From CAZJBS01 sp964544475 (GTDB lineage: Bacteria; CLD3; SB21): a DNA stretch of 64,000 nucleotides. Positions 32,888 to 42,494 of the stretch are shown piece after piece. Position numbers and translations under genes: made by a program. Numbering within the stretch: the stretch's first letter is position 1; each line of letters begins with the position of its first letter. A model generated the notes under the pieces. The model was not told where the DNA came from. It worked only from the letters and a program-made list of their open reading frames with translations, and did no database searches. The stretch covers positions 62,001 through 126,000 of the forward strand of contig CAZJBS010000006.1 of the NCBI GenBank assembly GCA_964544475.1, read 5' to 3'.

Positions 32888-34579
32888 TTATGAGGCTTCC
32901 GAAGTGCGCGTGGTGAAAAAAAAGACCGACCCTTCGCCCACTTTGCTTTCAACCCAGATCTTTCCGTCATGGGCTTCCACTATGGATTTGCAGATGGCCA
33001 ATCCCAAACCCACACCACCGCCACCGGCATGATCGTCGCTCGAAAAAACGCCCCCGCTTTTCTTGTATTTCTCGAAAATGATCGGTTGCTCTTCCTCCGG
33101 AATTCCGATACCCGAGTCTCTCACCCAAAATTGCAGGGTGTCTTCATTGGCCATACGGCAACCGATTTCAACAGCGCCGCCATTGGGAGTGAACTTAATG
33201 GCGTTGGACATCAGGTTGTTGAATACCTGCACGATCTTGTCTCCATCGAAAAAACCTTCCAGAAATGGATCCTCAAGCGCCACAGAAATTTCGATTTCCT
33301 TCTGTTCGGCGAGGATGCGCATATTCTTGACCGCGTCATCCATGACCGATCGGACCCCCATCAACTGCGGAACCACTTGCATCTTCCCACGATCAATTCG
33401 GGAAATGTCCAGAATGTCATTAACAAACGTCAACAATTTCTTGTTGTTGGCGATGATGTTGGACAGGATTTCTTTCTGATCTTCCGTCACGGGATCGACA
33501 TATTCGTTGTACAATGCGTCAACAAAACTTTGATTGGCCAGGATGGGGCTTCTCAGATCATTGACGATGGTCGAAGTGAAATTGGATTTGATACGTTCTA
33601 TTTCCTCGAGCTTCCAAATATACTTGATCGTAAGCACCATTTCCCGGGCGATCAGTTGTACTATCTTGACGATGTCCTTGTTGTAAGCGAGACTGTCCTG
33701 TGTGAATACGCCGATGGAACCAATGACATTTTCATCGTCTTTCAATGGTATTAGAAGCGACGAATGAACATCCATCGATTCCTGATCCGTTATTTTGTCT
33801 TCCCCAACCGCCTCGGCGACGATCTCTTTCACGAGCCCGAGACGGACCTTTTCCGGGTTGAAGTCTTTTTCAAGAATGAGGGCTTTGGCAGATTCCAGAA
33901 ACCCCTTTGACACAGACTTCTGAACATCAAATGTGATCTGAACCTGTTCTTTGGAAAACAGGGTGACCGACGAAGCATGGTATTCGATGATCTGGGCAAA
34001 CAGGTCAAAGAATCGCTTGATCATTTCCGTACGGCTATAAGCAAACCGGGATAAATCGCGCATCCGATTCGAAACCGTTGACTCGTATAATAGTCGTTCA
34101 AGAATCCGGTTGATTTTCGTTTTGACGCTTTCTTCACCACCACCGTCCGTGGATATTTCGTAACCATTTTCTTCGCGCTCGGTGTAGTCAACGGTTTGCG
34201 GACGGCTGGCGGATTTCAGCAGACGCTCCACTTCTCCAAGAAGCGCAGAATTATCGACAGACTTTGTTACAAAGCTGTTGGCGCCAGCTTCGATGCCCCA
34301 GAACCTGTCCTGTTGCTGGCCAAGGCTGGTGAGCAGAATGATCGGTATGTGCGCCCGGGAAGGATCGTCTTTGACCAACCGGCAGAATTGATAGCCGTTG
34401 AGTTCCGGCATGATGATATCGCTTACAATGAGATCAGGGTTTTCCGTCTCGACAAAATTGACGCCCTCCACGCCGTTTTTTGCCGTGATGACGCGGTAGC
34501 CCGCCTTGGACAGGGCCATTTTGTACATGATCAACTGGGTGGCGCTGTCGTCGACGACGAGAATTTTTTCTTTCGACAC
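32888..34579 (-). CDS. REC-GAF-HisKA-HATPase protein with Asn in place of the phospho-acceptor His
   Basis: 563 residues. Receiver domain 1-120 with intact DD pair, phospho-acceptor Asp54 (IVSDIIMPE) and Lys (FVTKS). A GAF-like domain spans about 195-330. The dimerisation helix then reads STIVNDLRSPI where active kinases have VSHELRTPL; the acceptor His is Asn340. The ATPase domain is complete: N-box NNLMSNAIKFTP, G1 RDSGIGI, G2 GGVGLGLAICKS. So it can probably bind ATP and be phosphorylated on its receiver, but not autophosphorylate at the usual site. It occupies the place of the WspR output in a Wsp-like operon after cheB. GTG start with GGAAGG upstream. Confidence 0.92.
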   Translation of the reverse strand: MSKEKILVVDDSATQLIMYKMALSKAGYRVITAKNGVEGVNFVETENPDLIVSDIIMPELNGYQFCRLVKDDPSRAHIPIILLTSLGQQQDRFWGIEAGANSFVTKSVDNSALLGEVERLLKSASRPQTVDYTEREENGYEISTDGGGEESVKTKINRILERLLYESTVSNRMRDLSRFAYSRTEMIKRFFDLFAQIIEYHASSVTLFSKEQVQITFDVQKSVSKGFLESAKALILEKDFNPEKVRLGLVKEIVAEAVGEDKITDQESMDVHSSLLIPLKDDENVIGSIGVFTQDSLAYNKDIVKIVQLIAREMVLTIKYIWKLEEIERIKSNFTSTIVNDLRSPILANQSFVDALYNEYVDPVTEDQKEILSNIIANNKKLLTFVNDILDISRIDRGKMQVVPQLMGVRSVMDDAVKNMRILAEQKEIEISVALEDPFLEGFFDGDKIVQVFNNLMSNAIKFTPNGGAVEIGCRMANEDTLQFWVRDSGIGIPEEEQPIIFEKYKKSGGVFSSDDHAGGGGVGLGLAICKSIVEAHDGKIWVESKVGEGSVFFFTTRTSEAS

Positions 34580-34590
34580 GTTAGGCCTTC

Positions 34591-35760
34591 CTAAGCTTTG
34601 TATTCATCCACATTGAGAAGTTGTGTCATTTCTCCCGCGATACGTTCGATCGGGAGAATTTTATCGATGACGCCAAGATCAATGGCTTCTTTGGGCATGC
34701 CAAACACGACACATGACTCCGGACTTTGCGCAATGGTCATGCCTCCGGCCTCTTTGATCAGTTTCATGCCTTCCGCACCATCCCTGCCCATACCCGTCAA
34801 TATGACCCCAAGCGTTCCCGCGCCAACCGTGCGCGCAATGGATTCCATCATCATGGTGGCATTGGGCCGCAGACCATTGACCGGCATTGATTTGCTGAGC
34901 CGCACAACCCGACCCGGGTCGATGAGAAGATGGTAGCTGTCCGGGGCGACAAAAACCGTGCCTGGAGCAAGCATTTCCCCCCGTTCGGCAGCTTTTACCG
35001 TCAATGGACATTCCTTGTTCAACCAGTCAACGAAACCCTGACCAAATCCTTCACATATGTGTTGGACTACGACAATCGGTGCCGGAAAGGAAGGCGGAAG
35101 ATTTTTCAATATCTTCAGCAATGCCGATGGACCTCCCGTGGATGACGCAATAGCCACGGCTTCGATCGGTTGAGCCGGTAACGCGTGTTTGCCTTTGGCC
35201 ATTTTGTAGTATTGCGAATAGTCGTCTTTACCGGTTTTTCCAGAAACCGGATGTTTCCCGGTCGTCGGACGCGGACTGCGGTGAACGCCGGACGTCGCCT
35301 TGGGCTCATTTGCCTTTTCCACCGGTGTTCGGGTCAGGGCGCCGGACATGTGATGGAACACCTTTACACCGGAGAGAATTTTGACTTTCTTGATCAGATC
35401 TTTGCCGATGTACTCATAGTCCATGGCAAGATTACCCTTTGGCTTTTCGACAATATCCAAGGCGCCAGCCCGAATCGCATTAAACGTGATGTTCAAATCG
35501 TCCTTTCCAACAGACGCGCTAATGACCAGAATTGGCGTCGGATGGTGTCTCATGATCTGCTTCGTAGCCTCAAAACCGTCCATAATGGGCATTCGAATAT
35601 CCATCGTAACGATGTCGGGTCGCAATACCCTGGCTTTTTCCACGGCCTCTTTGCCATTGGTGGCCGTCCCAATCACCTGGCATTCGTCATCGGTTGCAAA
35701 GATTTTCTGCAGGATCATGGTGACCGTTGGTGAATCTTCTGCAATCAGGATCTTGATCAT
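34591..35760 (-). CDS. cheB: CheB: receiver-controlled receptor methylesterase
   Basis: 389 residues. The receiver domain (1-125) has the phospho-acceptor Asp in VTMDIRMP. A longer than usual linker (about 130-195, rich in Lys, Pro, Thr) follows. The methylesterase domain has Ser in ASSTGGPSALL, His in VQHICEGF and Asp in TGMGRDGAEG, the complete triad. It removes methyl groups from the chemoreceptors and is activated by CheA. Five bases downstream of cheA. It equals WspF in the Wsp-like arrangement. Confidence 0.96.
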   Translation of the reverse strand: MIKILIAEDSPTVTMILQKIFATDDECQVIGTATNGKEAVEKARVLRPDIVTMDIRMPIMDGFEATKQIMRHHPTPILVISASVGKDDLNITFNAIRAGALDIVEKPKGNLAMDYEYIGKDLIKKVKILSGVKVFHHMSGALTRTPVEKANEPKATSGVHRSPRPTTGKHPVSGKTGKDDYSQYYKMAKGKHALPAQPIEAVAIASSTGGPSALLKILKNLPPSFPAPIVVVQHICEGFGQGFVDWLNKECPLTVKAAERGEMLAPGTVFVAPDSYHLLIDPGRVVRLSKSMPVNGLRPNATMMMESIARTVGAGTLGVILTGMGRDGAEGMKLIKEAGGMTIAQSPESCVVFGMPKEAIDLGVIDKILPIERIAGEMTQLLNVDEYKA

Positions 35761-35765
35761 CGCAA

Positions 35766-38237
35766 CTATAACAGTTTTTCAATGGTTTCCAGAAGATTGG
35801 ACTGATCGAAACTTCCTTTGATAATGTACGCGTTGGCGCCCACTTCGATGCCGCGTCGCTTGTCCTTTTCGGACTCAAGGGATGTGCATAGAATAAAAGG
35901 AATGTCGACGTATTTGGACTCCCGTCGCACTTTCTCAGCAAATTCGAAGCCGTTCATCAGTGGCATTTCCACATCGCTCACGATCATATCAAAGCCACCC
36001 TCGTGCAGTTTCTGATACGCTTCGACGCCATTTGTTGCGATCGTGACATGATAGCCGGCCGATTCAAGAATGTTCTTCTCCAGGGTCCTTGTTGTGATCG
36101 AATCATCCACCACCAAAATACGCTTCTTGACCAGGTCCCGTGTACGGCGTTCGCGAAAAACGAACCGCGATCCGGTTCCCTGAACGGATTTGACAAGGTC
36201 GTTGGGGTCCAGGATAATGGCCAGACGCCCATCGCCCAAGATAGTCGATCCGGCAACGTTCTTGACCCGTTTGAGTTGATTGCCAAGGTTCTTGACCACG
36301 ACCTCCTGCTCATCCAGCAATTTGTCGACGAGAAAGGCCACGCGCCGGCCTCCACTTGTCAACACGACAGCCGGCAGTTTGGTCGATTCGATTTTGGTCA
36401 GGTGCTGACCAAGACGCTGGGAAGAACCGGCTTTCAACAAGCCCTTGGCCTTCAATCGTTGACGCACGTTTCCAAGGAGGTCTTCGAGTTTGTAAAGCGG
36501 AACGGTTTTCTCATCCACGATAATGACGGGATGGGAACTCCCGGTCAAAACGGCATCTTCGGTCAGGCGCACCGTGCGATCGATGTAATCAATCGGTATC
36601 GAATAGGTCTCACCCCCAACGTCCACGATCAACGCATGAGTTGTGGCCAGGGTCAACGGAATCTTGATGGTGAATTTCGTACCGCGGCCTTTTTCGGAAG
36701 TGGTCTCTATCGTGCCCTTGATTCGCTCGACATTCGCCTTCACGATGTCCAGTCCGACGCCTCGCCCCGACAGATCCGTAATGATCTTGGCCGTGGAAAA
36801 TCCTGAGTGGAAGATCAGGCTGACCAGCTCTGTTTTCGAGATTTCTGACAGCTGATCCTCATGCAAGTAGCCTTTTTTGATGGCGATTTGCGCGATGCGG
36901 TCCGTATCAATGCCCCGGCCGTCGTCCGTGATCTCAATCAACACCATGTTGCCCACATACGAGGCTTTCAACGTGATCAAACCATCCGTATTCTTTCCGG
37001 CCTGCTCCCTTTCCGATGGGATTTCGATGCCATGATCGATCGAATTCCGGAGTAGATGAATCAGAGGGTCCTTCAACTCTTCGAGAATCTTCTTGTCCAC
37101 GCGTGTGTCCCCTCCGAACACTTCAAAGCGAATCTTCTTGTTTTGCCCTTTGGCAATATCTCTCACCATGCGGTGGTACAGGTCAAAAATCGTCGATATT
37201 GGAAGCAATCGAATCACGCGAAGATTGTCCTGAATATCGCCCGTAATAACCGAGGTCCGGATGGCATCTTCACTTTGCTTGTCATAGATTTCAGTCAATG
37301 ATTCCACAAGGCGCGACAGCTTTTCCTCCGACATGTGTTGCAGATTGAGAAGATGTTTCACTTCGGAGAAACTCAAGGATTGGTCTCTCAAATTACCTCG
37401 TCCGCCGAGAATGTCTCCCCCATCACCGGAATTGAGCCGGGCGGAGACTTTGTGCAATAGAGCCCGGTTCCGGCCCAAAATATCATTCCACTCTTCGCAA
37501 AAATCGACAATTCGGCGTGTATCCACGAGTTGCTGCTGCGCTTTGATTCTGGACGTGATAAGATCGCTGACCTGATTCATCAATTCGTCCAGTTTTCGCG
37601 TTGGTACCCGAATGAAAGCATCATCCCCGACAGTCCCCTTGTCCGCTACGGAAAGATCTTCCTTCCTGCTGATGTCCGCAATGTCAGGCTCTGACATGAG
37701 CACCGGCATTTCCTCTTCGAGGATGCCCTCGAGGTGGGATTCTTCGATTTCTGTTTCAGCGAGCCGCTCCCGGCGTTGTTCCTGCTGAATTTCCTCTTCC
37801 GCAGCCAGCCGCACGTCGGCCAAACCCGTATGGTCACCCTTTGACTTCGACAGGTTTTCGAGCCGCTTCAGAATGGCGGACGTGTCGATGGACTCGTCCG
37901 ATCCTTCCATGGCAATCTTCTCCATGATTTGGGAGATGATATCCACACCCTCGTAAACGACATCAAAATCCTCAGGCGACAGCACAATCACGGCTTTTCG
38001 AAGCACACCAAAGATGTCCTCAATCTTGTGGGCCACGCCTTCAATTTTGACGAAACCCATCATGCGCGCAGAACCCTTGACACTGTGGGCCGTTCGGAAC
38101 AGATCTTCCAGCAATTCTTTGGAACCCGGATTCTCTTCGAGCTTCAGAAGCCCCTTATTCAGGTTCTTGAGATGCTCCTCGGTTTCCATCTTGAAGATGG
38201 ACATCATCTCCCGGAGTTCGTCTTTGGAAAGCTCCAT
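35766..38237 (-). CDS. cheA: CheA histidine kinase with C-terminal receiver (WspE-like hybrid)
   Basis: 823 residues. HPt domain with phospho-acceptor His51 (FRTAHSVKGSARMMG); an acidic linker with no clear P2 domain; dimerisation plus ATPase domain (about 290-560; HLLRNSIDHGIE, DDGRGID, GRGVGLDIVK); a CheW-like domain (about 560-690); and a fused receiver (about 705-823; RILVVDDSITTRTLE, acceptor Asp in VSDVEMP). CheA-REC fusions are typical of alternative-function and pilus systems, where the REC acts as phosphate sink. There is no separate CheY in the window; the likely phospho-targets are CheB and the REC-GAF-HATPase protein. Confidence 0.96.
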   Translation of the reverse strand: MELSKDELREMMSIFKMETEEHLKNLNKGLLKLEENPGSKELLEDLFRTAHSVKGSARMMGFVKIEGVAHKIEDIFGVLRKAVIVLSPEDFDVVYEGVDIISQIMEKIAMEGSDESIDTSAILKRLENLSKSKGDHTGLADVRLAAEEEIQQEQRRERLAETEIEESHLEGILEEEMPVLMSEPDIADISRKEDLSVADKGTVGDDAFIRVPTRKLDELMNQVSDLITSRIKAQQQLVDTRRIVDFCEEWNDILGRNRALLHKVSARLNSGDGGDILGGRGNLRDQSLSFSEVKHLLNLQHMSEEKLSRLVESLTEIYDKQSEDAIRTSVITGDIQDNLRVIRLLPISTIFDLYHRMVRDIAKGQNKKIRFEVFGGDTRVDKKILEELKDPLIHLLRNSIDHGIEIPSEREQAGKNTDGLITLKASYVGNMVLIEITDDGRGIDTDRIAQIAIKKGYLHEDQLSEISKTELVSLIFHSGFSTAKIITDLSGRGVGLDIVKANVERIKGTIETTSEKGRGTKFTIKIPLTLATTHALIVDVGGETYSIPIDYIDRTVRLTEDAVLTGSSHPVIIVDEKTVPLYKLEDLLGNVRQRLKAKGLLKAGSSQRLGQHLTKIESTKLPAVVLTSGGRRVAFLVDKLLDEQEVVVKNLGNQLKRVKNVAGSTILGDGRLAIILDPNDLVKSVQGTGSRFVFRERRTRDLVKKRILVVDDSITTRTLEKNILESAGYHVTIATNGVEAYQKLHEGGFDMIVSDVEMPLMNGFEFAEKVRRESKYVDIPFILCTSLESEKDKRRGIEVGANAYIIKGSFDQSNLLETIEKLL

Positions 38238-38256
38238 ACGCTCGGACTACCTCTCG

Positions 38257-39510
38257 CTATTTCGACGATGCGCCGTTGGTCGGCTGCGTCAGCATTTCGT
38301 TAAGCTCTTTGGTCAGAAGGAGCACGGAATCTACGGCCCGCTGTGTCTGTTGCGTTCCCGCCGCAACTTGTTTCACGACTTCATTGATATTCGCCATCGC
38401 CAGGGTGATCTGCTCGATGCCGATCGTCTGTTGTTTGCTGCCGACCAAAATTTGCTGCGCATAACCGACATTCTCCTCCAGACTGCCGATGCTTTGATCC
38501 ATCAGACGGCCTGCTTCGCGGATTTTGTCGACCCCGATATCGACACGTTTCGATCCTTCTTCGGTGGCCATGACGGTTGAATTGGTGGCATTTTGGATCT
38601 GCGTGATAAGGTCCCGTATTCTCAGGGAGGCTTCCTTGCTTTTCTCGGCCAGCTTCCGCACTTCGAAAGCCACCACACCGAACCCCTTTCCAAATTCTCC
38701 CGCCTTACTGGCTTCGATCGCGGCGTTGAGCGCCAGCATGTTCGTTTGTTCGGCAATGTCATTGACGGTCGTGGTGATGACGCCGATTTGCTGTGTTTTT
38801 TCAGACAAATCCAGAATTTGCTCAGCTATGCGCTCGACCCGACGTTTGATTTCGTTCATTTCATCAATCGACCCGTCCACCGCCGATTTGCCACGGCTCG
38901 TAACATCCATGCTCTTTTCGGCCGATTCCACGACAAACTGGGCCTTCTCGGTTGTCTGATGGGAGGTGGCGGACAATTCCTGGGTTGTCGTTGTCGTTTC
39001 ATTCAGCGCCGTAGACTGTTCATTCATGCCGACGGCCTGTTGTTCGATCGTCGTGGTTAATTCACTCACGACAGAAGACAACCTGGAGACCGCGTCGGTC
39101 ATGGCCACGTCAAAATTGCGCAAATTCTCAACCATGTGATTGAAATGCTTTTCAAATTCGGCAAGTTCATCGGATCCGTCGAGGTGCAGTTTCGACGTAT
39201 AATCCTGGGCATTAATTTTTGAGATGATTGATTCCAGCGCCAAGAACGGTACGATCGTGCGCTTGCCCCACGTGTAGAAAAAAATAACGGAACCAAGAAA
39301 TCCGATTGGATATCCGACCATCCACAGCCAAAGCGACTCCGCAAACATGCCCAGGACGAAACAGGCGACAAAAGGAACCGTCAGGAACGGCACACTCTTG
39401 ATCAGCAGTCGCGCAATGTATCTTTTCCTTCCCAGTATCATGTAGATAATCCAAATACCGATGGCCACAGCCACCGCCAAAGTCAGAATGAAGATAATAA
39501 TGAAATTCAT
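38257..39510 (-). CDS. Methyl-accepting chemoreceptor without periplasmic sensor domain
   Basis: 417 residues from the ATG at 39510. Two or three hydrophobic segments crowd the N-terminus (about 2-25, 38-60, 63-82) with only short loops between, so no extracytoplasmic ligand domain. A HAMP-like linker (about 85-140) leads to a long coiled signalling domain. Its hairpin tip reads IAEQTNMLALNAAIEASKAG then FGVVAFEVRKLAEKS, the CheA/CheW contact. It may sense membrane state or cytoplasmic signals. The longer frame (to 39744) lies inside the CheW-fusion gene and is discarded. Second receptor of the cluster, just before cheA. Confidence 0.92.
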   Translation of the reverse strand: MNFIIIFILTLAVAVAIGIWIIYMILGRKRYIARLLIKSVPFLTVPFVACFVLGMFAESLWLWMVGYPIGFLGSVIFFYTWGKRTIVPFLALESIISKINAQDYTSKLHLDGSDELAEFEKHFNHMVENLRNFDVAMTDAVSRLSSVVSELTTTIEQQAVGMNEQSTALNETTTTTQELSATSHQTTEKAQFVVESAEKSMDVTSRGKSAVDGSIDEMNEIKRRVERIAEQILDLSEKTQQIGVITTTVNDIAEQTNMLALNAAIEASKAGEFGKGFGVVAFEVRKLAEKSKEASLRIRDLITQIQNATNSTVMATEEGSKRVDIGVDKIREAGRLMDQSIGSLEENVGYAQQILVGSKQQTIGIEQITLAMANINEVVKQVAAGTQQTQRAVDSVLLLTKELNEMLTQPTNGASSK

Positions 39511-39527
39511 ACAGTGGGCACCTCGGC

Positions 39528-40370
39528 TTAGATGTCTGAATCCACAATGATGATATTGCCGTGGGACAGAAAAGCGTCCCAATTGATCAGCGTGACAATC
39601 TTGTTGTCCAGTTGAAAAAGGCCCGACACGAAGACGGAAGTCGCATTTTTGGTTGAAAGGGCCGGCGCCTTGATTTCTTCTTTGAGCACGGCGTGTTTCT
39701 GAAAGATGGCATCCACAAACAAACAAACTTCTACATTCTTCCAATTCAAAACAACAAACATGCTGTCGGCGGATGCCGTCCGTTCCTCCGCGCCTAAACT
39801 CTGACGTATATCAACCACCGAATAGACCGAACCGCGGATCGTGGTCACGCCGAGGACAAAATCAGGTGTGCAGGGAACGGGGGTCACATCGGTCAGTGGA
39901 CGGATTTCGTACACGTAGTGGGTTTCGATGGCGTAGAGATCCAAACCCAGACGAAACACGACCACGTCAATGTGGTCGCCCCGCATTTCCTCCGTCGCCG
40001 TATGTTTCAGCAGTTCGGCGCGTTCTTCCAGCACCTCGCTCACCGTCTTTTCCTGGTCCGATGACCCGGCCATTTCAGCTATGCGGCGGTGCGCCTCCAC
40101 CCACACGTCGCCGATTTCATGGGTGAGCGACTTGTAGAACTCACAGTGATTCACGCATTCCTTGATCTTCACATGAAAGGGTCCCATGTCCTCGCCAAAA
40201 CAAAACGTATGATCGTATAGAAAACACTGCCGTCCTCTTTTTTCGAGAAATGCTGCACACTGGTCATGCCGCCCGCACTGGACAATTTCCCAACAATTGT
40301 CCGACGGCCCTATGAGCACGTTTTCGGGATTACCCCTGAGTTTGTTATTGATGACTTCCAATGGAATCAT
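39528..40370 (-). CDS. Two-CW-type cysteine-rich domain fused to CheW
   Basis: 280 residues. Residues about 20-95 carry NCWEIVQCG, then DQCAAF, RQCFLYDHTFC and IKECVNHCEFYK, a cysteine pattern like the two-CW redox/metal domain found in signalling proteins. A short helical linker follows. A CheW domain (about 135-270) has VVFRLGLDLYAIE and VLGVTTIRGSVYSVVDIR. CheW links receptors to CheA; the extra domain could tune coupling to redox or metal state, which is inference. ATG at 40370, three bases after the cheR stop. It equals WspD in position. Confidence 0.88.
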   Translation of the reverse strand: MIPLEVINNKLRGNPENVLIGPSDNCWEIVQCGRHDQCAAFLEKRGRQCFLYDHTFCFGEDMGPFHVKIKECVNHCEFYKSLTHEIGDVWVEAHRRIAEMAGSSDQEKTVSEVLEERAELLKHTATEEMRGDHIDVVVFRLGLDLYAIETHYVYEIRPLTDVTPVPCTPDFVLGVTTIRGSVYSVVDIRQSLGAEERTASADSMFVVLNWKNVEVCLFVDAIFQKHAVLKEEIKAPALSTKNATSVFVSGLFQLDNKIVTLINWDAFLSHGNIIIVDSDI

Positions 40371-40372
40371 AA

Positions 40373-41989
40373 TCACCCTTTGTCCCACATGTTGATCATC
40401 ATACCCAATTCGCGGACGGTCAGATCATCCAAAATGCCAATGCGCACGTCGGCCTTCTTTGTTTTGAGTATGCGCTCCGTTTGTTTAAGATACTTCCGGG
40501 CGCCCACCGTATCGCCCAATTTGAAATAATTGACCGCCATCTCGTAATATCCCAACGCGAAGTCCATATCAATGTAGATCGTCTTCTTCAACATGCTGAT
40601 TGAATTTTCAAAATCGTTCTCTTCTTTGAAGATCAGTCCCAATAGGTAATAGGCTTCCAGAAGCAGCGGATCCTTCTCGATCGCCCGGTGACAGAAGTCC
40701 TTTGATTTTTTTACCTGATCGAGATTGGCGGCAATGTGGGCGATCATGTAATAAGCCCTTCCATTATTGGGAAAGGCCTCCACCAATTCAACAAACAGCT
40801 TCTCAGATTCTTCAAAAGCTCTTTCATGAAAGCGCTGGACGGCTTCGGCAAACAGCTCGGTTTCATTGGCTCGCTGACGTCTTTCCTCCGCCGAAGCGCC
40901 TTGACCCAAAGATCCGGCCTGTGACAGGGTCGCCCGCTTTGGTTCCAACGGTACCGGCACCGTCGGAATCAGGACCGGCGACGTGACATCTTTCAACCGG
41001 GTGATTTGCTTCTCTAGATCTTGCAGGCCGCTCGCCGCCTGGTCTTTCTGAGAAGAGGTCTTTTTCATGTTGCGAAAAATGTCATCACGAATCTTGATAC
41101 CGGTCTTATACCGCGATTCGCGCTTCGCGGATGAGTCTTTGCGATAAAGAACGGCATCCGGGTAGATTTCCGGAAGATACGCATCATAAATGAGGCTGCT
41201 GGGCTCCGCATGACCAACCGCCAAATAGGATCTTTCTTTCAGGCATTCGTAAAATCGGTTCACCACGCGGATGGTCGTTTCGGCCTCAAAGTAAATGGTC
41301 ACATTCCGACAAAGGATCATGTCCAATTCTTTGGTGCCGCCATCGGATTGAGGATAGCTTTCATCAACGAGATTGTTGTAGTCGAATTTGACCATCTGCC
41401 GTATCCGATCGTCCAGATAGTACAATCCCTCCTTTCGCCGGAAATAGCGCTCCTTGTAATACTCATTGATGGATCGCAATGACCACGGTCGGTAAACACC
41501 CTCCTTGGCATATTGCAGCGAATTGATATTAATGTCCGTGCCTATGATCGTGATGGTCCAGTCTTTGCGATCCGAAAGGATCCGGTCCAGCACCATCGCG
41601 ACCGTGAATGGCTCCTCCCCCGTTGAGCATCCGGCGCTCCAGATGCGAAGGGACTTGTCATGTTGGTGTGCCTTGATCAATCGGGGCAGGATTTCTTTTT
41701 CAATAACGTCAAAATGGCGAAAGAAGTAAGTTTCACCGACGGTCAAAAAGGAAATGAGCGTTTTAAAAATGGCCGAGTTGCCAGGGCTCGTAGCCAGGAC
41801 GCGGCAGTACTCCTCCAGCGTGCCCAACCCCGAATAATGAAAGGCTTTCAGGACGCCATTTTTCAAATCCTGCGTTTTTCGATCGCCAAAAAAGATGCCG
41901 CTCTTTGCACGGATCAGATCCCTGAATCTCACATAGATGTCTTCGCCAAAAAGCAACTCGCCCTGGTCGCCTTTGACCGATGGTTTCAC
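40373..41989 (-). CDS. cheR: CheR receptor methyltransferase with C-terminal TPR (WspC-like)
   Basis: 538 residues. The CheR alpha domain and SAM-methyltransferase fold occupy about 10-290: LRIWSAGCSTGEEPFTVAM is the SAM loop, DININSLQYAKEGVY and LDMILCRNVTIYFE follow. A basic linker and then TPR repeats (about 370-520) complete it, as in WspC and FrzF. It methylates glutamates on the receptors. I chose the GTG at 41989 because AGGAG lies 6 bases upstream and the gene then starts 22 bases after cheW; an ATG at 42019 and another at 42076 are possible. Confidence 0.94.
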   Translation of the reverse strand: MKPSVKGDQGELLFGEDIYVRFRDLIRAKSGIFFGDRKTQDLKNGVLKAFHYSGLGTLEEYCRVLATSPGNSAIFKTLISFLTVGETYFFRHFDVIEKEILPRLIKAHQHDKSLRIWSAGCSTGEEPFTVAMVLDRILSDRKDWTITIIGTDININSLQYAKEGVYRPWSLRSINEYYKERYFRRKEGLYYLDDRIRQMVKFDYNNLVDESYPQSDGGTKELDMILCRNVTIYFEAETTIRVVNRFYECLKERSYLAVGHAEPSSLIYDAYLPEIYPDAVLYRKDSSAKRESRYKTGIKIRDDIFRNMKKTSSQKDQAASGLQDLEKQITRLKDVTSPVLIPTVPVPLEPKRATLSQAGSLGQGASAEERRQRANETELFAEAVQRFHERAFEESEKLFVELVEAFPNNGRAYYMIAHIAANLDQVKKSKDFCHRAIEKDPLLLEAYYLLGLIFKEENDFENSISMLKKTIYIDMDFALGYYEMAVNYFKLGDTVGARKYLKQTERILKTKKADVRIGILDDLTVRELGMMINMWDKG

Positions 41990-42011
41990 CGTGATCTCCT
42001 GTGGCGGCCAG

Positions 42012-42494
42012 TTAAGCATGACTCTGCCGTTGGTCCATTTGGATGAATTCGCTGGCGGTAAACAATTTTTGGGCATTGACCCATAAAATTACTTTGCCGT
42101 CGTTGACAAAAGTGCCGCCGATATATTTTGGGTCCAGTACCACATCGGCATGGAGGTTCCTGGAAATGTCTTTTTCGGTTTTCAAAAGAACTTCTCTTAC
42201 TTCATCGACCATGACGCCGATGAGAAATGCTTTTATCCGAAGAACCATGATGCGTGTCTGTGGTCTCATTTCCGAATGTCCAAGGCCCGCCCTGGACATG
42301 AAATCGACAACTGGAACAATCTGACCACGAAGGTTCATGACGCCGGACACGAAGGACGGCAGTTCGGGCACTTGCTTGATGGCCACCCCACGAATGACCT
42401 CCTTGACGAAGTTCAGCGAAATGGCATAGTCGTTCTCGCCGGATCGGAAATGAATCAGGCGAAGCACCAGTTCCTTTTGTTTTCCTTTGTTCAT
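42012..42494 (-). CDS. cheW: CheW coupling protein
   Basis: 160 residues, one CheW domain. VLRLIHFRSGENDYAISL and VKEVIRG start it, VSGVMNLRGQIVPVVDF is the conserved core, and VMVDEVREVL closes the first lobe. It bridges receptors and CheA. The ATG at 42494 overlaps the DUF2064 stop (ATGA), and the longer frame upstream is inside that gene. It equals WspB in position. Confidence 0.95.
   Translation of the reverse strand: MNKGKQKELVLRLIHFRSGENDYAISLNFVKEVIRGVAIKQVPELPSFVSGVMNLRGQIVPVVDFMSRAGLGHSEMRPQTRIMVLRIKAFLIGVMVDEVREVLLKTEKDISRNLHADVVLDPKYIGGTFVNDGKVILWVNAQKLFTASEFIQMDQRQSHA

Noticed and set aside
39511..39744. 78-residue cysteine- and arginine-rich N-terminal extension of the chemoreceptor frame
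   Set aside because: It lies entirely inside the CheW-fusion gene in another frame; the ATG at 39510 directly precedes the first membrane helix.
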